Shown: in pieces, positions 1 to 10,102 of the stretch | Numbering within the stretch: the first letter of the stretch is position 1 | How the letters are laid out: each line of letters opens with the position of its first letter | NCBI RefSeq assembly: GCF_000611645.1 | Contig: NW_014012563.1 | Location: 7,806 to 17,907 of the forward strand | DNA length: 10,102 nt | Origin: Monoraphidium neglectum | Lineage: Eukaryota > Chlorophyta > Chlorophyceae > Sphaeropleales > Selenastraceae | Direction: 5' to 3' | The notes under the pieces: generated by a model | What the model saw: only the letters and a program-made list of their open reading frames with translations | Databases searched by the model: none | What the model was told of the DNA's origin: nothing | Position numbers and translations under genes: made by a program

Positions 1-728
1 AAAGCGGCGGCGCTGGTGCAGCCGCGACAACCCCGTGCATGCTCGCTGGGCGGTGGCGCAGCCCCACAACGGCAGTGCGCAGTGTTGGGGGCCGGGCGCG
101 CATCAGCGCCGGACTGACACACACACACCAGGTTGCTGGGGACGCCTCCAGTTCGGAGCGCGGCATCAGCAACGCGGCACCGGGTTAAGCTGAGTGCGCG
201 CCCCTACCACGGTGGCGCACTTCAGCAACGCCGTCTGAGGCGGCGCGGCATGCCGCCCGTGGGCTGCCCGCCCGCGAGCCGCGGCGCACTCGCAACGGCC
301 GCTCCCGCTGCAGCCGCCGCATGAGGAGCAGGCGGGACGTCGCGTTGCCAGACGCACAGAGCAAGGCCCCAAGCGCGACCGTCTTGGGCCTGCAGCCGAC
401 GCGATTCGTCACGAGGGCTGCCGCCAATGGGGGAAAAGGGGGTGACAGACGGCCCGCCCCAGCCTACATGTGCGGGCGTTCCCACTCCTAAGTAAAAGCT
501 GCTGCTTGCTCTATCTCTTAAGGCAGCCCTTGCGTGCAGGCGCGCTTGCCAGGACCCTGCGCGCCCCTGACCCCCGCCGGCTCGCAGCCGAGGTCAGCTG
601 CGGCGGGCGCGCGCCAAGGCGGGGCAAAGTTGTGCGGCCAGCCGGCCAGCGTCGAGCTGTGCGCGAATCAAAAAAGCACCCGGCGCCTGCGCCGGGCGGC
701 AGCCGGGGTCAGGCGCGCGTTTGGGGCC
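1..728. other. Region downstream of the kinase gene, no recognised gene
   Basis: This is very GC-rich sequence with several overlapping open frames on both strands, as expected by chance at this composition. None shows a recognisable motif or a plausible exon structure. A frame open from the left edge to a TGA near 115 could be the tail of a neighbouring gene, but nothing supports that. A short CA run lies at about 117-128 and a 12-base palindrome at 245-256. Part of the stretch is probably 3' UTR of the minus-strand kinase that ends at 729. No TGTAA polyadenylation motif is present on the minus strand here, so that transcript may end beyond the window or use another signal. Confidence 0.5.
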
Positions 729-3835
<3,107 letters not shown>

Positions 3836-3888
3836 GCTCAGGAGGGCTCAGTTGCACGGCGCCCACTCTCCCTCTTGACGCCCGATGC

Positions 3889-3920
3889 GTGCCTATAGAT
3901 CAATCAATTTATTGTAATCA
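3889..3920 (-). promoter_or_regulatory. AT-rich possible core promoter of the kinase gene
   Basis: An AT-rich patch lies 55-85 bases upstream of the kinase ATG, in otherwise GC-rich DNA. It contains CTATAG on the sense strand as a weak TATA-like motif. This is inferred from position and composition only. Confidence 0.25.
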
Positions 3921-4070
3921 AACAGTCGGGGCAAATGTAAGCAGGCCCCACGTCAGATCGCTCTGAGCGCAGGGGACGTAATTGAGGATTACTCGCAGAG
4001 TTACTGCATACAACAGCGGCAACTATCGCTACGGCCTATAACTTGGAGGGGGGATACACCCAATCAATTT
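3901..4070. repeat. Ten-base direct repeat upstream of the kinase
   Basis: The ten bases CAATCAATTT occur at 3901-3910 and again at 4061-4070, 66 and 226 bases upstream of the kinase start codon. The span given includes the spacer. The motif could be a repeated cis-element or chance in an AT-rich patch. Confidence 0.35.
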
Positions 4071-4374
4071 TCTGTTCAATGTCTTGTCCTGCAGTGGTTT
4101 TCTCGCTCGCGCTGACATCCAGGGGGCGCATCACCAGGGGCCGGCATCAGAGTTGGGCAGCAGTGCCCCACCGTACCCTGCATCTAACCCTCATCCAGCT
4201 TACACAATGGTCCGCTGCGACTCTACTGCGAAGCGGCGGCCGGTTGGTGTACTAATGTATTGGCGATGGTCTGCATGAACAACGCGACTGTTTATATAGA
4301 ACATGCCTCCTCCTGCCTTGCTGCCCAAGATGCTGTGCTGCAGCTGCTCAGGGTCTTTTGTTACCCATCAGTTT

Positions 4375-4379
4375 TTACA
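4375..4379 (-). terminator. Possible TGTAA polyadenylation signal for the zinc finger gene
   Basis: TGTAA on the minus strand is the standard polyadenylation motif of green algal nuclear genes. This is the first copy met downstream of the zinc finger stop at 5252. It would give a 3' UTR of roughly 0.9 kb, which is acceptable for a green alga. A five-base motif is weak evidence; another copy lies at 4200-4204. Confidence 0.35.
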
Positions 4380-5251
4380 AACTCCCCATCCCACAAGGTG
4401 TTGATGGCCCTAGAGGAAGTATGTGTCTCATTGATCTCAATGAGGCGTGTCTCGTGTGACGTGGGTGGCGGCGCATGCTGCCTCCCCAACCACGGGAACG
4501 GGCAAGCACGAAGGGTGCGCTGACACACAACCCCTCGAATGCGCATCACCGACGCGCCCGCCCGTGGAAAAACCGGAACGGAGGGTGACGGTGCGGGTGG
4601 TGTTATGCGATGTGCACTGAGGATGCGGGGCCGCGGAAAAGTGGGTCGCCCTCGCTCTCAACCTGGGAATGTACAGTGCGCCGCGTCAGCGGCATTCAGA
4701 GGCGTGCAAGAGGCCCAGGCAGGGAGCCCTCTGCCGTGCTGAGCCCCGGGCTGAGGCGCGCGGGGCTGGGCCTGACCGCGCGGAGCACCTCCTCCGCAAG
4801 GGGCCAGCACTGGTTGTTATCTGTAGTGTCGGTTTTTGTGGCACGCAGTCGCAAAGTGGCTGCATACGCACCGTTGGTGACAGGAGGACAATTCGCGCGG
4901 TTGTTGTTGTGATCTGATGCTCCGCCGCAAGCGCGGGGACCCGAGGTGTGGCGGCCTCACAACCGCACGCGAAGGTCGGCCAACAGGGGCGCATCGCCTG
5001 ACCTCGAGATGCTCAAAGCCCGCCAAACTGACGGCTACCAAAGGCAGGGCGGCGGGACACGCACACACATTCAACACACACCCACGCGCTCGCGTCTGCA
5101 GGGGCGCGGGGGCGGTCCCTATTCGACCCGCTTGGGGCGCCAACCAGCGGCCTCTAGGTGCCGCGGGCCCCCGGGCCGCGAGTCATCGCGCGGCCCAGGT
5201 TGCGCCCGGAATGGAATCCGACGGCGGCCGTGGTGGCCGCGCACAACGCTT

Positions 5252-6504
5252 TTAACAGAAACGGGCGGCGGCGCCGGCCTGCTCAGCCTGCAGCACGCGC
5301 AGCAGGTCCGTGGTGGCGCCTGAGTTGGTCGCGCTCAGGCCGGCGAGCAGGTACAGCGCCTCATCAGATATGAAATTCGAGCCGCCGGAGCCCAGCCCGG
5401 CGGCGCGCACCGGCGGCAGCAGCGCCGCCTGCGGCGCCGGCGCCGACCAGAGGTCGAACTGCGCGCCGCCGCCCAGCGGCGCCGCGGCGTGGGGCGAGGG
5501 CATCGGCGGCGACGAGGTCGTGTTGAAGGACGGGGTGACGAGCCCTGAGGGCGACGAGTCGCCAGAGGTGGACAGCAGCTTCGGGGAGCAGCTGCCGCTC
5601 GACAGCAGGGACCAGTCGCAGCCCGACCAGGCGGGCGCCGCTGCGGCGGCTGCGGCCGCGGCGGCTGCGGCGGCCGCCGCGGCGGCGCTCTGGGCCTGCT
5701 GCAGCTGCACGGCGGCCTGCATCTGCTGCTGCGCACGCAGGCACTGCGCGGCAAACGCGAGCTCTGCGTCGAGCTGGGCGCTGTACAGCTGCGGCTGCGG
5801 CGGCACGGCGCACACCTGCGGCTGCAGCGTCGCGGCCCCCAGGTCGAGCGGCGCCGCCCAGCTGGCGGCGGCCGGGTATCCAATAGCACCGGCGTCGTAG
5901 CTCGCGCGCCGTCCACACGCGCCGCCGTTGTAGCAGCCGCCGGAGCAGCGCGCCGCGCCGCAGCCGTGGCCGCCGCTGGGGCGGCCGAGCAGGCCGGCGG
6001 CCTCTGCGGCGGCCATGACCTCGTCGGCGGAGGGAGAGGGGCTCCTGACCTCATGGGGGTGGTGCGCGAAGAAGCACATCGGCCTCATGCAGCTGCAGGG
6101 AGGGGCAGAAACATCACGAGCAGGGAGGGGCAGGCAGGGCGGGACACGTGAGGCGGGGCTGCGTGCCTGGGTGGTTGATGAGGCTGCTCTAATGAGGGTG
6201 GCACGGCGCGCGAGGCTCAGGTGGAGCCCGATGCCAAGCCGCGCAATGGGCGGTTTCGACGGCGCCCACCTGGAGCCGTGCTGGCAGATCTCGGTCTTGA
6301 AGCGGCTGGGGTGCAGCCAGTGCTCGAAGACATTGTGGGCGTAGGGGCAGGCCCTGTGGATGTTACGATGTGTGTGGAGACGACTTCAGTTCAGCCAGCT
6401 CTTCTGTTGCTAGCTTGCTGACTGGCCGACAGGCCACCTGCGGGAGGACACGTGGTGACACTGCGCGGTGGCTCAGGCTTTCGCTCTGCCAAGGGCTGCT
6501 GCTG

Positions 6505-6581
<77 letters not shown>

Positions 6582-7426
6582 ATTAGCGCAAGCCGTGACC
6601 AGCACCCTGTGTAAACTACACCCTCGCCCATCTCCGCCACTGCGCAGCGCCAATCACCCACCTGCCCTTGCGGCAAGCACGCCGCGCCTTGGGGCAGAGC
6701 TTGGGCAGGTGAGTCTGAGGGGGGCGCCTGGTCACCACCTCGCCGCCGGCGCTGTGCGCAAATGGGCACTTGTCCCAGTCATCGCGCGTGTGCTCGGGGT
6801 TGTCGCACTCCACGACCTCTGAAAGGTGCAGGTAGGGGCAGGCAACGGCGGTCGGACCTTGATGTTGGGCGGCGCGCGCGGATTCACAGAAGAGAACACC
6901 ACCCCCCCTTCTGCGTGACCAGACGACGCAGGCAACCCAGCAGGGTGCTCACTGAAACAGTACATCATGAACTCATCAGCAAAGGGCGCCGGGGGCCGCT
7001 CCTTCGGGGCCTGATGGTCGAGCAAGGGAGCGGGGTAGCAGGGGTGGTGGTTGCGCAGGCGCCCTAGTGAAATCGCTCAGAGAAGGTGGGAGCCGCTTGA
7101 CACTGTTGCCGTTGGCTGCAGCGTAACAGTGACATAACACATAAATTCTTGATGCTTGTTTCATTGTGCAGGCCCACGCTGAGAGGCTTGGCCGTAAATC
7201 AGCAGGGCTCAATTGACTGGGATTACGCAGCCCCACAGCCAGACGGCATCGCTACCCGACACACAGAAACCCGCTAGTTATGTCACAAGGCCTCGACCGG
7301 GGGCCCCGTCGCGGACTGGCGGGATGGAGCGAGAGGGCGAGCGGGGCTACGAAGTCGACAGCCCCTCACCTCTGCGGCGCGCTCCGGGGGCGCCGGGTCG
7401 TTGGCTGGAAACCCCAGATAGCACAT
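5252..7426 (-). CDS. Plant-type tandem CCCH zinc finger protein (RR-TZF-like), five exons
   Basis: Likely RNA-binding regulator of mRNA stability or translation, as known for plant RR-TZF proteins. Exons, in order: 7426-7370, 7010-6953, 6818-6662, 6353-6270, 6092-5252; GT-AG introns with matching phases give 398 residues. Finger 1 is C80-X6-C87-X5-C93-X3-H97, then 16 residues, then finger 2 C114-X5-C120-X4-C125-X3-H129. The X16 linker with NVFEHWLHPSRFKTEIC and the ending MCFFAH are hallmarks of the plant family. Upstream, DEFMMYCFKVVEC and DWDKCPFAH match the family's conserved pre-finger (RR) region. The last exon encodes a long Ala/Gln/Ser/Pro-rich tail with 17 alanines and a Leu-rich C-terminal helix (a nuclear export signal is possible, inference). 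Exon 1 is the least certain: it rests on an ATG at 7426, a strong GAG|GTGAGG donor and a pyrimidine-rich acceptor ending CAG at 7011. Without it no upstream in-frame ATG is available for the conserved DEFMMY exon. Confidence 0.9.
5636..5686 (-). repeat. Seventeen-codon polyalanine tract in the zinc finger protein
   Basis: Seventeen consecutive GCN codons lie in the last exon of the zinc finger gene, just after a Gln-rich helix-like segment. The codons are a mix of GCC, GCG and GCA, so this is not a pure trinucleotide repeat at DNA level. That favours selection on the protein, or an old tract that has since diverged. Confidence 0.95.
6509..6580 (-). repeat. (CAG)24 trinucleotide repeat in a zinc finger gene intron
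   Basis: Seventy-two bases of perfect repeat, read as CTG/GCT on the plus strand and CAG in the sense of the zinc finger gene. It lies in the intron at 6354-6661, which separates the two halves of finger 1. If the intron is retained, the exon frame meets a stop (TAG) before the repeat, so the repeat is not translated in the main model. It could read as polyglutamine only through a different splice form. Confidence 0.97.
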
Positions 7427-8614
7427 GGTACAGTGTTGAGCTCTCAAGGGGGCCGGAGTGCGGCAAGGGGTTGCGGGAAAGACCGGTGTGGGTTTGTGCG
7501 CGGGCCTTGAAGCTGGGTATGGGCCTTGGTGGGACCGTATTTGTGGTCTGTTATCCTGAGATGTCGCAGAGAATGAGTACGGAAAGCAGGGGGAAGGCTC
7601 ATGTGCAAAAATCTCGAGTTCCGAAAGCACTTCGGGCACGTAGCCTGTTGTGTCAGCCCGTCACACACTTGTGGCACCTACTCGTGTGCCATCCACCCAT
7701 GTCAGCAAAGTTGTGCTTCGCGTGACTGAATCATCACCTGCCAATCCTTCTGGCCGCCGGGCGGCGGCTGATGGCGTCAGGCTGGCGCGCCGATCACCTT
7801 GGTCGGTTGTCCGCACCGACAGTCCGCCGCACGGCAGTTGTTCAGCAAGCTACAGGCAGCGTGCGCACACCCACCCAGCGACATGCACATGCGTAAAGGA
7901 GAAAAGCAGTCGTACCGTGCCCAGGCTCTGCCGCACACATTTTGAATGCACGGAGCAAAGCAACATACACACGCACGCATGTATGGCGCTGTTTGCAACC
8001 AGAGCTGGTAGCGCTGATGGCAGCCTTTGCCAACAAGCAGTCAGCTTCAGTAAGTCGGCCCAGAAGCAGCCGTACTGTACACCCCCATTGCATCTGATTG
8101 GCTAAAGCGGAGCCCTGCTGCCGCGCGCCAATGCAGCATCCCTTCTGTGCCGAGTGAGCCCTGTACCAGCGTAAGCCAACCAACCATACAGCACAGATTC
8201 TTCTCGCCTCGCAAACACCGTATGAGGAAGCTTTCATGAACGTCCTCCCTCCACTCTTTTGCAGCGACGACGCGCCAACTGGCCGCCAAATGGCCGTGTC
8301 TGAGTGTCACCACATTGCCCACCTATTGTGCTGCTGCCGATTCAAAGGAAACATCAACGCATTGTCCCAATCGCCGTACGGTCGGCACTTCAACACGGCA
8401 CCGAGATCAGTTTGAAATCGCGACAGCCATGCCAGCGGCTTCACTCGCTGTCGGCAGCATCAGACGCTGACACCCTTATCAACTTACGAAAATAAAGTTT
8501 GCGACGGTGATAATTCATTATTTACTAAGAAGCCTCCCAAGAGTCGATTAGCTCATCAACCACATTCTTGACGCTTCCTGACGGTGTATGTGTGCAGCCC
8601 GCGTGCTATGAACC
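7427..8614. other. Divergent intergenic region between zinc finger and right-edge genes
   Basis: About 1.2 kb between the starts of two genes transcribed away from each other, so it should contain both promoters and 5' UTRs. Open frames of up to about 150 codons exist on both strands, but they have mixed third positions, are Cys-rich or Arg/Ser-rich without motifs, and show no convincing splice continuity. I see no RNA gene. Confidence 0.55.
8479..8530 (+). promoter_or_regulatory. AT-rich possible promoter element of the right-edge gene
   Basis: A conspicuous AT-rich stretch with AAAATAAAG and ATTCATTATTTACT lies about 85-135 bases before the ATG at 8615. Position and composition suit a core promoter, but there is no canonical TATAAA box. 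Confidence 0.3.
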
Positions 8615-10102
8615 ATGTTTGACGACGAAGAGCGCGACGTGGGGATGCGGACGGCGCTGGATAGGGCCAGGAGCCTGAACGACAAGGTCAAGCTCGCGCT
8701 CGGAGCGTTGCGTGCGCAGGGTGCGCATTTGCCACAACGGCTGGAGCAGGACCTGGAAGCGCTCGATGCTGTCAGGTGGGACGGAGACCGTAGCGCTCGT
8801 AGCATACCCAGTCCTTTGCAAGGACTGCTGTCTGTGCGTTGCAGTCGCAGGTTGGGCTGCGCCGATGGCGACCCGCCCTTGCTGAGCGCCCGCTGCCTGG
8901 GACCGTCCTGCGGCGACGGTGTCGTAAAAATCCAGGGCGAAGCTGCAGCAGATCGAGGACCTTCTAGAAGGGTGCGGCGCGCTGACGAACAGGTCCAGCC
9001 AGCAGGTGCAGTGGTGTGTGCAGCAGGAGCGCCACATGCGCGCCCTGCGGCGCTCCCGCGGCAAGTTTGTGTCTTGCAAGTGTATGCCCCCCCCAGCATA
9101 TGCGTGGCACAGCTCCATGGTGCTCAGCTTTGTGTAACAGCCCGTCGCCGCCTGCAGGCCCTCTAGGCGCATCCAAATACGGCCTGGTGGCACACTGCTG
9201 CTTCGCATGGCACGCAGGCTGAGGCCCTCTGCAGCGTCGACCAGGCGCGGGGCGACCTGATCGCCACCTGCCGCTACTGCTGCAAGTACGTCGAGTCCTG
9301 CCAGGTGCGTGAGCCCCACCGCAGGGAGCGCCATGCTCCATGAATGCGGCGCTGAGGGGCGCGGGGCCGTCGCAAGGGGGGCAAGGGGCAGCCAGCCGGG
9401 CGTGGTGGAGGGTACAGCTCGAACCTGCACTGCCCCTTGAAGCATGTGCTGCCTCGATACGACACCACGCACGGGCTCGAGACACATACGCTGCCTCCTG
9501 ATGCCGCCACAGGATCTGCTGTCGGAGGTGCTCGAGTTTTGCGAAGTTGGGCCCGACGAGGACGTGACGCCGCGCGAGTTCGCCACCTGCTGGCGCGCTG
9601 CGGCGGACGCGGCCGCCACGATGGATCGGTGCGCGGCTGGATACACGCGCGCGTGCGCTGGCGTGGGCGCGAGCGGGTTTGCTTTCGTTCCCAAGCTTGT
9701 GAAGCTGCCGGGGTGGTTGAGCGCGCGGGGATGCAGCATCGCCGAGCGCGCTCAGCAGCTGAGCGCGGCGCCGCCTCGCTCAAATGCTCCCGCGCAGGCC
9801 AGATCCAGATGGCGCGATGCCCAGCTATGGGACCATTACCTTTAATGCAACACATACAAAGTTTGTGCATGGGGATCCAGCGGCGGCGGAGGCCACGTCA
9901 GCGCCGCCTCTGCACGCCCCCGCGGCCGGCTCGCCCGCGCGCCGCCGCCCGGCCAGCGCGCGGCGCGACGCCGGGCAGCTGGCGGACGGGGGCGACGTGG
10001 GCGCGGGCGCGGCGGGAGTGTGGGGCGGCGGCCCTGCGGCGCGTGCAGGCGCGGGGCCGGTGCGCGACGCTGGACAGCACGACCAAACGCAGCAGCCGTG
10101 GC
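8615..10102 (+). CDS. Predicted helical protein, 3' end outside window; FH2-like C-terminal part possible
   Basis: Exons in the preferred model: 8615-8775, 8936-9079, 9235-9304, 9513-9628, 9798 to the right edge (partial). Junctions are GT-AG with matching phases, giving 265 residues so far. An in-frame TGA at 8609-8611 fixes ATG 8615 as the first start in this frame. Residues 10-70 form Leu/Ala/Arg/Gln-rich amphipathic helices, e.g. QRLEQDLEALDAVRAKLQQI. Residues 117-164 include CRYCCKYVESCQ, LLSEVLEF and TPREFATCW. The order and spacing resemble the C-terminal half of formin FH2 domains (K..L......L......P..L..DL..L.A, later a YF-like motif and an EFF-like motif). This is my visual comparison only, and the actin-binding N-terminal FH2 part is not seen upstream. 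From about residue 165 the chain turns into low-complexity Ala/Gly/Arg/Pro. The exon 2/3 junction is ambiguous: donor at 9006 with acceptor ending 9217 also keeps the frame. That coding exons exist here is fairly sure; the function is not. Confidence 0.6.
8809..8827. other. Perfect 8-bp hairpin in the first intron of the right-edge gene
   Basis: CAGTCCTT and its exact reverse complement AAGGACTG are separated by a TGC loop. It lies within the intron at 8776-8935. It is a single short inverted repeat with no T-run or other context suggesting a terminator or an RNA gene. Confidence 0.5.

Larger units (their letters stand above)
3836..5251. other. Intergenic region between kinase and zinc finger genes
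   Basis: About 1.4 kb with no coding signal that I recognise: the open frames are short, have mixed third-position composition and carry no family motif. Both flanking genes are on the minus strand. This stretch should therefore hold the 3' UTR of the zinc finger gene (right part) and the promoter and 5' UTR of the kinase (left part). The left part, about 3890-4080, is clearly more AT-rich than its surroundings. I found no tRNA-like or snRNA-like element by eye. Confidence 0.6.

Noticed and set aside
245..256. Twelve-base palindrome GCGGCATGCCGC
   Set aside because: Short palindromes are expected by chance in such GC-rich sequence, and there is no supporting context.
5310..6054. Long open frames in other frames and on the opposite strand across 5310-6054
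   Set aside because: They are shadows of the GC-rich last exon of the zinc finger gene and consist of Ala, Arg or Cys runs. The frame continuing directly from finger 2 (MCFFAH) is the real one.
6363..6653. Polyglutamine-encoding open frame on the minus strand and polycysteine frame on the plus strand
   Set aside because: Both arise from the CAG/CTG repeat, which lies in an intron of the zinc finger gene. No start or exon junction links the polyglutamine frame to the gene in the main model.
6976..7236. Minus-strand 86-codon open frame overlapping the second zinc finger exon, with ATG near 7180
   Set aside because: Its frame differs from the conserved DEFMMYCFK frame and it stops within that exon. 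Joining it would need an intron of only about 50 bases.
7842..8322. Minus-strand open frames of 131 and 91 codons in the divergent intergenic region
   Set aside because: Third positions are not G/C-biased, composition is Cys-rich and irregular, no motif is seen, and they lie where promoters are expected.
8606..9739. Minus-strand open frame of 377 codons
   Set aside because: It is antisense to the plus-strand exons starting at 8615, with Arg/Pro/His/Ser-rich sequence and no motif. The plus-strand frames have better third-position bias and consistent splice phases.

Overview
The window looks like nuclear DNA from a green alga (Chlorophyta). It is GC-rich and its genes are broken into short exons by introns of about 100-360 bases. 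Every splice donor I could place starts GTG (GTGAGG, GTGCGC, GTGGGC and similar). Coding exons favour G or C in third positions, TG/CA and CTG/CAG microsatellites sit inside introns, and a TGTAA motif (the usual algal polyadenylation signal) lies downstream of one gene. One protein is a plant-type tandem CCCH zinc finger protein, which supports the green lineage. No genus can be named from the sequence alone.

Layout: positions 1-728 hold no gene I can recognise. A CaMK/CDPK-type Ser/Thr protein kinase occupies 729-3835 on the minus strand in about 11 exons. Its catalytic domain is complete and there are no EF-hands. Positions 3836-5251 are intergenic and should carry the kinase promoter and the 3' UTR of the next gene. 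A plant-type (RR-TZF-like) tandem CCCH zinc finger gene lies at 5252-7426 on the minus strand in 5 exons. One of its introns carries a perfect 24-unit CAG repeat in the sense strand, and its last exon encodes a 17-alanine run. Positions 7427-8614 are a divergent intergenic region. A third multi-exon gene starts at 8615 on the plus strand and runs off the right edge. It encodes a helical protein that I cannot identify firmly; a divergent C-terminal part of a formin FH2 domain is a possibility.

The genes do not form an operon or an evident functional module. A kinase, a putative mRNA-binding regulator and a helical protein side by side is ordinary for a eukaryotic nuclear genome. I see no defence system, mobile element, CRISPR array, tRNA or rRNA, and no convincing undescribed system. 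The points worth a second look are small: repeats placed inside introns near splice sites, an in-frame skippable intron in the kinase, unusual spacing in the first zinc finger, and the unidentified gene at the right edge. All splice junctions are my own manual reconstruction from frame continuity, GT-AG sites and family motifs.
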